This document shows, in pieces, positions 8,885 through 17,780 of a stretch of 64,000 nucleotides of DNA. The stretch comes from Candidatus Wallbacteria bacterium (GTDB lineage Bacteria; Muiribacteriota; JAQTZZ01): NCBI GenBank assembly GCA_028687545.1, contig JAQTZZ010000018.1:1-64000 (forward strand), read 5' to 3'. The position numbers and the translations under genes were made by a program. Below the pieces are notes generated by a model. That model had not been told where the DNA came from. It did no database searches and worked only from the letters and a program-made list of their open reading frames with translations. Each line of letters begins with the position of its first letter. Within the stretch, counting starts at the first letter, position 1.

Positions 8885-9925
8885 ATGATCATCAAATGCG
8901 ACATCAATATCAGTGAACAGCGCTATCAGCACATACTTTCCGAGATCAGGAGATTAGGAGTCACTCCGGACATACTCAGGGGACGCGACGGAGTTAACAC
9001 GCCTGTAATCGGATTGAAAGGCGACTGCATTCACCTGCTCCCGGGCGACTTCACCAAGCTGGAAGGCGTGGCTGACGTGCAGCGGATCACAGTGCCTTAC
9101 AAGCTCGCGAGCCGTAATTACAACCATCTGGATACAGTAATCGAAGTCGGGGCTGCGGCGATCGGGGGGGACAATCCGGTAGTCTTCATGGCCGGACCCT
9201 GCGCTGTTGAGAGCAGGGAACAGATTCTGAAAATCGCAGAGCAGGTGGCAGGGCAGGGTGCCCAGATCCTGCGGGGCGGTGCCTGGAAACCGAGAACCTT
9301 TGCCCGCACGTTTGAAGGCCTGAAAGAGGATGCGCTCAAATTCCTGCAGGAAGCGAGCCGGCTGACCGGACTTCCGGTTGTGACTGAAGTGATCAGCCCG
9401 AACCTGATTGACTTGTGCTACTGCTATACTGATATTTTCCAGGTCGGAGCCAGGAACATGCAGAATTTCGATCTGCTGGACAAACTTGGAATGCAGAACA
9501 AGCCAGTGCTTTTAAAGCGGGGAGTATCGGCCACTCTGGACGAGCTGCTGGGTGCTGCGGACCGCATCCTGGAAGGCGGCAACAAGAAAGTGATGCTCTG
9601 CCTGCGCGGAGTGCGCACTTTCGATTATTCGCAGCGCTATCCAGCAGACCTCTATGCAATTCCAGACCTTCTCAGAAAGACCCATCTGCCGATCATTTTC
9701 GACCCGAGCCATTCGGCAGGGACCCGCTCGCTGGTGCCTGAAATCGCCAGAATGGCGATCGCAGGCGGCGTGCACGGCCTGATCATTGAAGCGCATTACA
9801 ATCCGCCTGAAGCACTCTGCGACGGTTCGCAGATGATCACACCCGACGAACTGGGCCAGCTTGTGACTTACGCCCGCGAACTGCGCAAGCTGCACAAGGC
9901 TCTGGCCGGGAAACCTAACGGGTAA
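8885..9925 (+). CDS. aroF: 3-deoxy-7-phosphoheptulonate (DAHP) synthase, type I-beta with N-terminal ACT/ferredoxin-like domain
   Basis: Condenses phosphoenolpyruvate and erythrose 4-phosphate, the first step of the shikimate pathway. Residues 1-70 form a ferredoxin-like regulatory domain as in the Thermotoga-type enzyme, where it binds aromatic amino acids. The catalytic barrel shows MAGPCAVES (metal-ligand Cys106), GARNMQNFDLL, LLKRG, CLRGVRTF, IIFDPSHSAG (His) and GLIIEAHYNPPEALCDGSQ (Glu and Asp ligands). Length 346 is normal. AAGGA precedes the ATG. It is the last gene of the 6.1-9.9 kb run; the neighbours give no pathway context. Confidence 0.96.
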   Translation: MIIKCDINISEQRYQHILSEIRRLGVTPDILRGRDGVNTPVIGLKGDCIHLLPGDFTKLEGVADVQRITVPYKLASRNYNHLDTVIEVGAAAIGGDNPVVFMAGPCAVESREQILKIAEQVAGQGAQILRGGAWKPRTFARTFEGLKEDALKFLQEASRLTGLPVVTEVISPNLIDLCYCYTDIFQVGARNMQNFDLLDKLGMQNKPVLLKRGVSATLDELLGAADRILEGGNKKVMLCLRGVRTFDYSQRYPADLYAIPDLLRKTHLPIIFDPSHSAGTRSLVPEIARMAIAGGVHGLIIEAHYNPPEALCDGSQMITPDELGQLVTYARELRKLHKALAGKPNG

Positions 9926-9974
9926 AGTTTGACAGTTTAATATTCATCGAGCAGACGGAAACTCCTTTCCCGTC

Positions 9975-9994
9975 ATTCCAGCGCAAGCTGGAAT
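9975..9994. repeat. Perfect 8-bp hairpin, possibly an interspersed repeat copy or the aroF terminator
   Basis: ATTCCAGC-GCAA-GCTGGAAT with a GNRA-type loop, preceded by cgtc and followed by ccatcc. The motif cgtcattcc-N-ggaatcca resembles interspersed palindromes seen in many bacteria. A T-rich tract (ccttttctcttgattttt) follows about 6 bases later, so termination is also possible. The 235-base gap from 9926 to 10160 holds nothing else I can identify. Confidence 0.5.
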
Positions 9995-10160
9995 CCATCC
10001 TTTTCTCTTGATTTTTCAAGCAAAAAGCGATAACATAAAACTGGCATTCATTTTCTGAAAAAAGCGGCCGGGTCCGGGATAAGGTCGTGCCACATATACT
10101 GCCTCAACCATGACCTGACCCCGTCATCAAACAAAGCAGGTAGTATTTACGGAGTAAATT

Positions 10161-11681
10161 ATGCCTCTGCCAATTAATTTGAATGATCTGCTTCACTGTA
10201 AAACCGTGGAATCTGAACGCCTTGAATTCAAGGCAGGCTGGAATCCACTTGATACAATCCAGACAATCTGCGCTTTTGCCAATGATTTCCATAACCTGGG
10301 TGGCGGCTATATCGTTATTGGTGTTGAAGAAAAAAACGGACAGCCGAAACTGCCGCCTGTTGGTTTGAATACCGATCAGATTGGCACAATCCAGGAGGAA
10401 ATCCTGAATCTCGGGCACAGCGCGATCCAGCCCGCATATAATCCTGTGGTTGTGCACCATATTGTTGAAGAGAAATCCATTCTCGTGATCTGGGTTCCTG
10501 GTGGCCAGACCAGGCCTTATAAAGCCAAACTTGGTTTAGGGAAAAGCTGCAAGGAATATGGATACTTCATTCGTAAATGTTCCAGCACAGTGCGGGCTAA
10601 AGGGGCGGACGACACCGAGCTGCTCTCGCTGGCTGCTACTGTCCCGTCTGATGACCGCATAAACCAGCGCGCGAGGATGGAAGATTTGTCCCGCGACTTG
10701 ATCCTGGATTTTCTGAAAAAAATAGACAGTGAACTTGCTCCTCTGGCTGCAAAGCTGCCTCTTCACGAACTTGGTGCACAGATGAATATAATCGGCGGGC
10801 CTGTGGAAGCTCAGTTTCCGCTTAATGTTGGCTTGCTTTTTTTTAACCCGGAACCTCACCGGTTTTTTCCGGTCACACAGATAGATGTGGTCTGGTTTCC
10901 GGAAGAACCAGGCGGAGACCGTTTCACGGAAAAAATCTTCCGCGGACCTCTGCCGCAGATGATCCGCGAATCCTTGGACTTTATCCGGCGCAACTACCTT
11001 AACGAGATTGTCATCAAACACCATGATCGGGCCGAGGCCACGCGCGTTGCCAACTTTCCGTATGATGCCCTTGAAGAAGCCGTGGTCAACGCTGTCTATC
11101 ACCGCAGCTACGAAGAACGAGAGCCTATAGAAGTACGAATTACTCCGAACGAGATGACGATTCTCAGTTTCCCTGGCCCAGACCGTTCGATCAGACTTGA
11201 TCAGCTCCGCATCGGGAAGGCCGTTTCCCGCCGTTACCGCAACCGCCGCATCGGCGAATTTCTCAAAGAACTCGGTCTTACAGAAGGACGGGCAACCGGC
11301 ATACCCAAGATTCTGCAGGCAATGAGCAATAATGGCTCACCAGATCCTGATTTCGAAACAGACGATGATCGCCTGTCGTTTGTTGTCCGGCTGCCGGTTC
11401 ATCCTGAATTTACCATAGCAGCGCATAATAAAGACTTTCGGCCCGAGTCACGGCCTGAGTCGCGGCCCGAGTCACGGCCCGAGTCAATTCGCGAAAAAGT
11501 TCTGGCTGCACTTTTGGAATGTCCAAAATCAAAATCAGAAATAGCCAAAGCAATAGGGCATAGCAATATATCCGGGGAACTGAAAAAACAGATAAGCTTG
11601 CTCCTTGCTGAGAAGTTAATCGAATTCACTAATCCCGATAAGCCTAAAAGCCGTTTGCAAAAATACAGACTGATCCGATAA
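10161..11681 (+). CDS. AlbA_2 (Schlafen-like) / ATPase-type transcriptional regulator
   Basis: N-terminal AlbA_2 domain (about 10-140; ERLEFKAGW, GGGYIVIGVEEKNG), a middle domain with LNVGLLFF and the GHKL-type ATP-binding region annotated as RecG-like C-terminal/HATPase_c_4 (about 280-410; ALEEAVVNAVYHRSY, ILSFPGPD, RRIGEFLKELGLTEGRATGIPKIL), a repeated RPES linker (about 427-442) and a C-terminal winged helix (LLECPKSKSEIAKAIG). Members are usually called ATP-binding or RecG-like proteins, but no helicase motif is present; a DNA-binding regulator is likelier. It is preceded by the 9975 palindrome and followed by an operator-bearing gene. The family is often horizontally transferred. Confidence 0.85.
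   Translation: MPLPINLNDLLHCKTVESERLEFKAGWNPLDTIQTICAFANDFHNLGGGYIVIGVEEKNGQPKLPPVGLNTDQIGTIQEEILNLGHSAIQPAYNPVVVHHIVEEKSILVIWVPGGQTRPYKAKLGLGKSCKEYGYFIRKCSSTVRAKGADDTELLSLAATVPSDDRINQRARMEDLSRDLILDFLKKIDSELAPLAAKLPLHELGAQMNIIGGPVEAQFPLNVGLLFFNPEPHRFFPVTQIDVVWFPEEPGGDRFTEKIFRGPLPQMIRESLDFIRRNYLNEIVIKHHDRAEATRVANFPYDALEEAVVNAVYHRSYEEREPIEVRITPNEMTILSFPGPDRSIRLDQLRIGKAVSRRYRNRRIGEFLKELGLTEGRATGIPKILQAMSNNGSPDPDFETDDDRLSFVVRLPVHPEFTIAAHNKDFRPESRPESRPESRPESIREKVLAALLECPKSKSEIAKAIGHSNISGELKKQISLLLAEKLIEFTNPDKPKSRLQKYRLIR
11439..11486 (+). repeat. 12-bp tandem repeat (four units) encoding RPES
   Basis: Four in-frame units of cggcccgagtca (second unit cggcctgagtcg) in the linker before the winged helix. 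Such slippage-prone 12-mers would change linker length without a frameshift. Confidence 0.9.
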
Positions 11682-11782
11682 GGGAGGGAACAGTACCGGG
11701 ACTATACATTTGTCAAAGATAAAGCACACATTCTACAGCCCATGAAGATATGGATTTGAGTATGGAATAAATTAATTGCTTG

Positions 11783-11805
11783 ACTGTACGAAAATTTTGT
11801 ACAGT
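11783..11805. promoter_or_regulatory. Palindromic operator candidate
   Basis: ACTGTAC-N9-GTACAGT, with an A/T spacer that is itself nearly symmetric. It overlaps a TTGACT -35-like box (11780-11785) and lies 60-80 bases upstream of the start at 11866. The geometry suits a dimeric repressor; the spacing does not fit the E. coli LexA box (CTG-N10-CAG). Confidence 0.5.
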
Positions 11806-11865
11806 TGATTTAGTGGGATGTTTTCAGGAAAAAGCTACATATGTGCAGCCAACGGAGCTAATAAG

Positions 11866-12387
11866 ATGAGTCATTCGTTCCGGCAGCTTTTTGCAGAATC
11901 TGATGGCCGGGTCCTGATTTTAGATGCATGTTCAAAGGCTTATTTACTTATTTTTGCTTTTGCTGCATTACTGCTTTTGATGCCCCTGGCAGTAATTATT
12001 CACCGGGGCAGTGCAGATCCCGGAATCGTTAAAGTGACTGTTTCCATGGCAGCCATAGCCTGCTTCCTGATAATCGTGTTAAAGGCATTTAAGATTACAC
12101 TCACTGATGAAGAGATAATTTACAGATCGTTTTTCTTGGGCACGAGAAGCATCCGCCTCTGTGACATTAAAGAGTACACGATACTTGCTGGAGAATATTC
12201 GGTCTTGGACGGAACCTTGCCTTCTGCGCACTTGGGGATCATGCCGTTTTCCTCAGAAGTCAAACCCATCTGCATCAGTCTCAAAGTATTTGACGAAAAA
12301 GAGATGGCTAGAGTAATTGCTGTACTGGATGAACATATCGAAGAAAACAATAAAACGCAGCCGGACGAAGGAAAACATACACCTTGA
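11866..12387 (+). CDS. Two-TM membrane protein with PH-like domain
   Basis: Start taken at 11866, where GGAG lies 8 bases upstream; the longer ORF from 11818 has no comparable site. Two adjacent membrane helices (about residues 25-48, LLIFAFAALLLLMPLAVII, and 55-77, VTVSMAAIACFLIIVLKAF) form a hairpin. They are followed by a soluble beta-rich segment starting KITLTDEEIIYRSFFLGTRSIRL, typical of bacterial PH-like (bPH) domains, and ending in a helix. No function is known. Expression is probably controlled by the palindrome at 11783. Family call moderate. Confidence 0.65.
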   Translation: MSHSFRQLFAESDGRVLILDACSKAYLLIFAFAALLLLMPLAVIIHRGSADPGIVKVTVSMAAIACFLIIVLKAFKITLTDEEIIYRSFFLGTRSIRLCDIKEYTILAGEYSVLDGTLPSAHLGIMPFSSEVKPICISLKVFDEKEMARVIAVLDEHIEENNKTQPDEGKHTP

Positions 12388-12411
12388 TCTTCCCGGCGCA
12401 ATGTATATAAT
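12384..12411 (+). promoter_or_regulatory. Predicted sigma-70 promoter of the deiminase gene
   Basis: TTGATC (12384-12389), 16-base spacer, TATAAT (12406-12411), 51 bases upstream of the start at 12462. Confidence 0.5.
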
Positions 12412-12461
12412 TTATTGAAGAGTATTGAGAGAAAATAAGGATTGTTCCTGCGGAGGGGAGT

Positions 12462-13760
12462 ATGAAGTCTGCGCTGCTCTTTTTAGTGTTTTTCTTCTCC
12501 ATCAATATATTTTCCCAGGAATTAACACACTCCCAGTTCATCAAAACCTGCGGGATTCCCTGGCAGATCAGGACAGCGAAGGATGCAACACCTCCGCAGG
12601 GTAATTTCACAGTTCCTGCCGAATTCGATCCTGCAGAAGGCATCATCGTCTGCTGGGACTGGACTCACTCCAAACTTCAGAAGGAAATCATTAAATTCAT
12701 CGCTACGGACACTAAGGTTTTTGTCTGTGGATCAGTTGATGCAGTGAAAAAGGAACTCACTGATTTCGGCGTGAACATGGCTAATGTCAGGATCTTCAAT
12801 CTACAGCTCTCGATCTGGGTCCGCGATTTCGGACCCTGGTGGATCATCCCTGAAAACGGTGGGCGGGAGAAAGTGCTGCTTGAGGCTCAATACGGCCCTG
12901 TCCAGGAACTGGCTGACAAATTTCCGGGTAAGAATCATTTATCGGGATTTTACGATAACGGCGGGAATATGATGTTCGACGGCAGAGGCACTGCAGTCTG
13001 CTCTGCTTATTATGATAAACCCGAAAAACTGGAAGAAGTGCGCAGTGTATACAGGGATTATTTCGGCGCAGGCCAGCTGATTTTTCTGAAAAAACTGCTC
13101 AAGGAAAACACAGGACACGTGGACCTGTACTGCAAATTTCTCGGCCGCAACACAATCCTGCTCGGCGAGTACAGGAACGCTCAAGACGGAGTACCTGGCA
13201 ACAAGGAAATCCTGGATGAAGATTACCAGACCCTGACTGCAGCAAAAAACCTCTCAGGCGAACCGTATCGTGTGGAGCGGATCCCGATGCCTAAATATGG
13301 AAACAATAACGGTGATATCGTAAATTTCAGTTACCTCAATTCGCTGATCGTGAACAGGAAAGTGCTGGTGCCGATTTACAACATTGGAACAGACCAGGAA
13401 GCTCTGGAAATCTATCGCAGGCTGATGCCCGGTTATGAGGTGGCAGGCTTTAACTGCAGACAGATCATTGAGCTGGAAGGAGCGATCCACTGTATCACGA
13501 TCGGAGTTTACTCAGACCCGCTGAAAGTGATTCTGGAATTTGCAAAGATGGCCGGAGATCCGCTGAAGCTGCACGTCTACTCCTCATCTCCTCTGACACG
13601 CGCATTCGCTTGCTACCAGGTCTCCGGGTATTTTCATCAGACACCGCTGAGCCTGGATAACGGAAGCTATACATTCCCGCTGCCTCAGCATTGCGGCCTG
13701 AATCACTGCAATTTTGTTTTCCAGGATTCGGAGGGCCGGACCAGGATCATCACTCCCTGA
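12462..13760 (+). CDS. Secreted peptidylarginine/agmatine deiminase family protein (PAD_porph)
   Basis: Guanidino-group hydrolase of the pentein fold. A signal peptide (MKSALLFLVFFFSINIFSQE) marks it as exported, unlike typical cytoplasmic agmatine deiminases. The catalytic set is visible: Asp122 in WVRDFGPWW, His219 and Asp221 in TGHVDLYC and the nucleophile Cys344 in GAIHCIT, plus the YDNGGNMMFDG loop. Export and a position 2 kb from a gingipain-type protease recall the secreted Porphyromonas enzyme that citrullinates C-terminal arginines, but substrate preference cannot be read from the sequence. GGAGGGGAG lies ahead of the ATG. A C-terminal extension of about 75 residues (from about 358) is unassigned and may be a beta domain. 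Confidence 0.88.
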   Translation: MKSALLFLVFFFSINIFSQELTHSQFIKTCGIPWQIRTAKDATPPQGNFTVPAEFDPAEGIIVCWDWTHSKLQKEIIKFIATDTKVFVCGSVDAVKKELTDFGVNMANVRIFNLQLSIWVRDFGPWWIIPENGGREKVLLEAQYGPVQELADKFPGKNHLSGFYDNGGNMMFDGRGTAVCSAYYDKPEKLEEVRSVYRDYFGAGQLIFLKKLLKENTGHVDLYCKFLGRNTILLGEYRNAQDGVPGNKEILDEDYQTLTAAKNLSGEPYRVERIPMPKYGNNNGDIVNFSYLNSLIVNRKVLVPIYNIGTDQEALEIYRRLMPGYEVAGFNCRQIIELEGAIHCITIGVYSDPLKVILEFAKMAGDPLKLHVYSSSPLTRAFACYQVSGYFHQTPLSLDNGSYTFPLPQHCGLNHCNFVFQDSEGRTRIITP

Positions 13761-13766
13761 AACCTG

Positions 13767-13786
13767 CAGATTTCCATTGCAGACCT
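13767..13786 (+). promoter_or_regulatory. Conserved promoter-proximal element, copy 1
   Basis: CAGATTTCCATTGCAGACCT, containing TTGCAG as a possible -35 box; 18 of 20 bases match 15692-15711 in front of the gingipain gene. The -10 region here is poor (tggata/gatacg). Confidence 0.45.
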
Positions 13787-13878
13787 ACATACTGTAAATG
13801 GATACGATTCCATCTGCGCAGACCTGACACCCAAACTCGATTCTGTCATGAAGCAGGATGCAGGAGTATAATCCACAC

Positions 13879-15663
13879 ATGTTCGGAATCCTGAAAAAAA
13901 TATTTACCACTCTGGGAAAGCTCTATCTTCCGATCTATCTGCTGTTTTTTATCTCATTTCTGGCATTAACATGGCTCAACAGCATTTTACAGATAATTAC
14001 CTTCCAGGATTTCAGCAAATTGCGCGGCAATGTCCAGATGCTTTTGAGCGACACAAGGGAAATCCAGCTGTCACAAAAAGATACCTTGGAATTTCTGACT
14101 GATTACCTTTCGCACCTCACTGACATTCTTCATGGTTCAGACATCAGGCGGATGTTTGACGCCAAGTCCGGGATTACTGAAAAGATTCCTCTCATTGGTG
14201 ATAAAACCGGTCCGAACCATTTGAAGGTCAGCCGGATCAGCAAAACCGGAGGAGACTATTTCCAGCCGACAAACCTTCTGATTCTGCTGATCATAGTCTG
14301 GCTCTGGCCGATCTACCGCTATAATCTGTTCGGCTTAAAAGACCGGCCCAGTCTGGTGGAAAAGCGCATCCTGAATCTGCCTTTCTTCCTTTTCATCCTG
14401 CTCTGGTTCAAAGCCCTGATCGACATGTTAAACACCTATATTTTCTGTGAGGGATTCATGGGGATTATCCCTCTCAGCGTTTTGCTGACAGCTTTTATCT
14501 TTTTCCTGTTCAGCGGTTCATTTATGAGTTTTTTCCTGCTTGAACTGATTCCCCTGTATGTAAAAAAAAGGATTGCAGAACCTTTCTTTGCCGAGCAGGG
14601 TCTTTACAGGATTAAAAAGGGTCTCACGATCGGGCTGGGCCTGCGGAATTTTTTCATGGTTTTTTCCCTGGCCTTCATCCCGTTGCTGCTCTGCCTGTTT
14701 GTGCTGTTTTACCTTAATTTTTCCTTCTTTTTCGGGATGACTGCGGAAGAATTTCAGCCGATCTATTTCTGGCTGCTGCCTACGGCATGCGCAGCCATTG
14801 GGCTTTTATTCCTGACCGCAGGATTTTATCTGCTTCAGTTTCTGGCCATCTATCTCAACCGCCGTTCCCTGCTCAAACCTCTCAACATCCTGATCGGGAG
14901 GATGAAGAGAGTGGCTTCAGGAGATTTCAGCTGCAAGACTTCAGTCCTTTATTCTGACGAGATCGGCCAGCTCAAGGGGCATTTCAACCTGATGCTGGAC
15001 GGCCTGCAGGAACGCGAAAAAATCAAGGACACCTTTGGAAAGTATGTTTCAATGGAAATAGCCCAGCAGATCATGAAATCAGGCAAGGTCAATCTGGCCG
15101 GTGAACTGATCCAGGCCACAATCCTGTTTTCAGACATCAGGGATTTCACGCCTCTTGCCGAAAAGCTCGGACCGCAGGAACTGATCACCTTCCTGAACGA
15201 TTATTTTTCATATGTGCTGGACCCGATCATCAAGAATCACGGAGTTGTGAACAAATTCATCGGCGATGCAGTGATGGCTATTTACAGCCCTGTCTTCGGC
15301 CTTGAAGATCACGCTTCCCTGGCCCTGAAAAGCGCGCTTGAAATGGGGGAGGCACTGAAGCGATTCAACAGCCTCGGAAAATATCCTGAGATCAGATTCG
15401 GGATCGGCCTGCACACCGGGATACTGGTGGCAGGCAGCGTTGGAGTGAAGGACCGCATGGAATACACAGTGATCGGCGATACAGTCAACATCGCCTCCAG
15501 AATCCAGACACAGACCAAGGAAGCCCAGTCCCAGGTCCTGATCAGCAGCGACTTATACAAAATGATCAACCCCGAAGCCTTTCCTGGAGTCGCGTTCACA
15601 GCCTGCGATCCTGTGCTGCTGAAGGGAAAATCCCAGCCCATGGTCCTGTACAAGGTTAACTGA
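13879..15663 (+). CDS. Membrane adenylate/guanylate cyclase with HAMP domain
   Basis: Class III cyclase making a cyclic nucleotide at the inner membrane. Start taken at 13879 (AGGAG 12 bases upstream); the in-frame ATG at 13858 is an alternative. The N-terminus has an uncleaved helix (LYLPIYLLFFISFLALTWL), an extracytoplasmic stretch to about 125, then several membrane helices (about 130-340). A HAMP linker follows (LKPLNILIGRMKRVASGDF), then the cyclase domain (about 410-590) with metal Asp419 in LFSDIRDFTPL and Asp463 in KFIGDAVMAIY, plus a glycine-rich GIGLHTGILVAGSVG segment and the ATP-proximal GDTVNIASRIQ. Catalytic residues look intact. It shares an upstream element with the next gene. 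Confidence 0.92.
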   Translation: MFGILKKIFTTLGKLYLPIYLLFFISFLALTWLNSILQIITFQDFSKLRGNVQMLLSDTREIQLSQKDTLEFLTDYLSHLTDILHGSDIRRMFDAKSGITEKIPLIGDKTGPNHLKVSRISKTGGDYFQPTNLLILLIIVWLWPIYRYNLFGLKDRPSLVEKRILNLPFFLFILLWFKALIDMLNTYIFCEGFMGIIPLSVLLTAFIFFLFSGSFMSFFLLELIPLYVKKRIAEPFFAEQGLYRIKKGLTIGLGLRNFFMVFSLAFIPLLLCLFVLFYLNFSFFFGMTAEEFQPIYFWLLPTACAAIGLLFLTAGFYLLQFLAIYLNRRSLLKPLNILIGRMKRVASGDFSCKTSVLYSDEIGQLKGHFNLMLDGLQEREKIKDTFGKYVSMEIAQQIMKSGKVNLAGELIQATILFSDIRDFTPLAEKLGPQELITFLNDYFSYVLDPIIKNHGVVNKFIGDAVMAIYSPVFGLEDHASLALKSALEMGEALKRFNSLGKYPEIRFGIGLHTGILVAGSVGVKDRMEYTVIGDTVNIASRIQTQTKEAQSQVLISSDLYKMINPEAFPGVAFTACDPVLLKGKSQPMVLYKVN

Positions 15664-15691
15664 TACCTGGCCCCTGATTCGCTGACAACTT

Positions 15692-15729
15692 CAGATTCCC
15701 ATTGCAGATCTCTTTAGTGTGAATATAAT
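15692..15729 (+). promoter_or_regulatory. Promoter of the gingipain-type gene with conserved element, copy 2
   Basis: CAGATTCCCATTGCAGATCT at 15692-15711 embeds TTGCAG (15702-15707); TATAAT follows at 15724-15729 after 16 bases. The start codon at 15791 is about 60 bases downstream. Confidence 0.6.
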
Positions 15730-15790
15730 AATAATGAGTCAGGATAAATCCGGATGGAAATTTTTAATCAATAGATTTTCTGGAGGTAAC

Positions 15791-17746
15791 ATGAAAGTTT
15801 TCGCTCTCAACCTGCTCCTGGTCTTTTCCTTATCCGCAGCCCATGCCGACTGGATCGGCCTGACAAAGTCCCCTGATTATTCGGCATCCAAGCAGATCAC
15901 CAAGAACTTCGGCTCTGAAATCCAGCTGGATGTAAATGTGCCGGGAGTTTTTATCAATCAAGTCAAGCAAAACGGTAAAACCTATTCCAAATTAGAGCTT
16001 CCTGAATCATCTCTGACCCTATTAAAGGGCTTCCCGGAATTGCCCAAGATCACTTCCTTTATCGCCCTGCCTGGAACTTCGGGAGTCAATGCTTCCATAG
16101 TCAACAGCGACTCAGTGATCAGGGAGATCGACCCTCTGGTCCCTTCCAAAGGCAATCTGATGAGAGACATTAATCCGGACCGCGTGGAATATGAATTCAG
16201 TGACATTTACCAGACAGACGGCTGGTATCCGAAAACCGAGGAGATGGTCAGCGTGTCTGCACCATTCAAGTTCAGGGATATCTGGGGCGTGCAGCTGACG
16301 GTGATCCCTTTCCAGTTCAATCCCAAGGAAAACAAGCTGCGGATTTATACAAAACTGACTGTTTCAGTCAACGCAGGAAGTGACTTCAAAGGCGTATCAA
16401 GGATCAGGCCTGATTCAGCTGATTTCGAGAATCTTTATTCCGATGTTTTCATTAATTACGAATCCCAGAGTGCTAAGGGGTGTTCAGACCCAAAAGAAAA
16501 CAAGAACCTGCTGATCATTGCCCACGATTCCTTCCTTGATTCGCTCAAACCGCTCAAGGAATGGAAAGAGAAGCTGGGCTGGAAAGTGGATCTGTTGCCT
16601 GTCTCTCAGGCGGGTGGTTCAGCGGATGGAATCAAATCATTCCTGCAGAAGCGTTATGACGAAGGCAATCTCTGCTTTGTGCTGCTGGTGGGAGATGCGG
16701 AACAGGTTCCGACCTTGAAAGGCAAGATGGAAGGTGCTGACTCCGACGCCTGCTATGTCAAGCTCGCAGGCAATGATAATGTACCTGACGCTTTTATTTC
16801 CAGGATTTCAGCAGAAACCCCGGATCAGGTCGCTTACATAGCTGCCAAGTCCATCAATTACGAACAGAATCCTGCCACAGGCGACGCTGCCGCCTGGTAC
16901 AAGCAGGCATTAGCCATTGCTTCAGACCAGGGTAATCCCAAGGATTACGAGCGGGCCAGTGAACTCAACGCGAGCCTCAAAAGTTCGGGTTTTGAAAAGA
17001 TTACTGAATGCTATGATAAAAACGGCGCTGAAGCGGACAAGAACACCATCTTCAATGCAGTCAGCGAAGGCTGCAGCATCATTAATTATATCGGCCACGG
17101 AACTCCTACCCAGTGGGTCACCAGCGGCTTTAATGTCAGCGACTGCCAGAGCCTAAGCAACGGCGGCAAACTGCCTGTGATCTGGTCTGTAGCCTGCCTC
17201 AACGGAGCTTTTGTGGATACCACCTGCTTTGCCGAAGCCTGGCTGAGAACAGGCAGCAAAGGCAGCCCGGCAGGTTGCATCGGCATGGCAGCTTCCACCA
17301 CAAACATGGCCTGGGTGCCGCCCTGCACCTGGCAGAAGCACGTGATCACTGTCGAGACCTGCCAGCAAAAGCATGCCACCGCATCAGTGCGCAATCTTTA
17401 CGGAGTGCTGAAATGCATGGAACAATACGGCGCAGGTGATAAGAGCGAAGGAAACCAGCTTAATGAGCAGCTGATCTATTTTGGCGACGGAACTGTCACC
17501 CTGCGTAACGGCTCTTCACGCAATGTCTCCTTCGACAAAACAGTCAAGGCTGCCGGTTTTGATCTTGGCTTCAGGGGTACTGATTTCAGCGGAATCACGG
17601 TCACTGTCTATGGTGACAGTCTGGAGAAGCTGAAAATCCTGCATCCGGACGAGAATGGCATGGTTTCCCTGGCCCTGGAAGGACAGAAATATTTCACGGT
17701 CTCAGGTCCTGACATCATCCCGCAGGTAGACCAGCCTATCAATTGA
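15791..17746 (+). CDS. Secreted gingipain-type cysteine peptidase (family C25)
   Basis: The ATG at 15791, after GGAGG, starts a signal peptide (MKVFALNLLLVFSLSAAHA); a longer ORF from 15719 is unlikely. The N-terminal prodomain (about 20-235) carries the C25 propeptide-like pattern (FPELPKITSFIALPG, DIWGVQLTVIPFQFNP). The catalytic domain starts near NLLIIAHDSFLDSLKPLKEW and contains His436 in INYIGHGTPTQW and Cys469 in WSVACLNGAF, the clan CD dyad. A C-terminal beta domain (about 590-650) follows. Gingipains cleave after Arg or Lys; specificity here is unknown. No sorting domain of the type IX secretion kind is obvious at the C-terminus, so it may act in the periplasm or leave by another route. 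Confidence 0.92.
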   Translation: MKVFALNLLLVFSLSAAHADWIGLTKSPDYSASKQITKNFGSEIQLDVNVPGVFINQVKQNGKTYSKLELPESSLTLLKGFPELPKITSFIALPGTSGVNASIVNSDSVIREIDPLVPSKGNLMRDINPDRVEYEFSDIYQTDGWYPKTEEMVSVSAPFKFRDIWGVQLTVIPFQFNPKENKLRIYTKLTVSVNAGSDFKGVSRIRPDSADFENLYSDVFINYESQSAKGCSDPKENKNLLIIAHDSFLDSLKPLKEWKEKLGWKVDLLPVSQAGGSADGIKSFLQKRYDEGNLCFVLLVGDAEQVPTLKGKMEGADSDACYVKLAGNDNVPDAFISRISAETPDQVAYIAAKSINYEQNPATGDAAAWYKQALAIASDQGNPKDYERASELNASLKSSGFEKITECYDKNGAEADKNTIFNAVSEGCSIINYIGHGTPTQWVTSGFNVSDCQSLSNGGKLPVIWSVACLNGAFVDTTCFAEAWLRTGSKGSPAGCIGMAASTTNMAWVPPCTWQKHVITVETCQQKHATASVRNLYGVLKCMEQYGAGDKSEGNQLNEQLIYFGDGTVTLRNGSSRNVSFDKTVKAAGFDLGFRGTDFSGITVTVYGDSLEKLKILHPDENGMVSLALEGQKYFTVSGPDIIPQVDQPIN

Positions 17747-17780
17747 ACTTTTAAACGTTCTCTTGTGCCGATAGGTAGTG

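Noticed and set aside
10104-10460. Minus-strand ORF of 118 residues
   Set aside because: Shadow of the AlbA/ATPase gene.
11783-11805. LexA box
   Set aside because: CTG...CAG spacing is 15, not 10, and downstream gene is not an SOS type.
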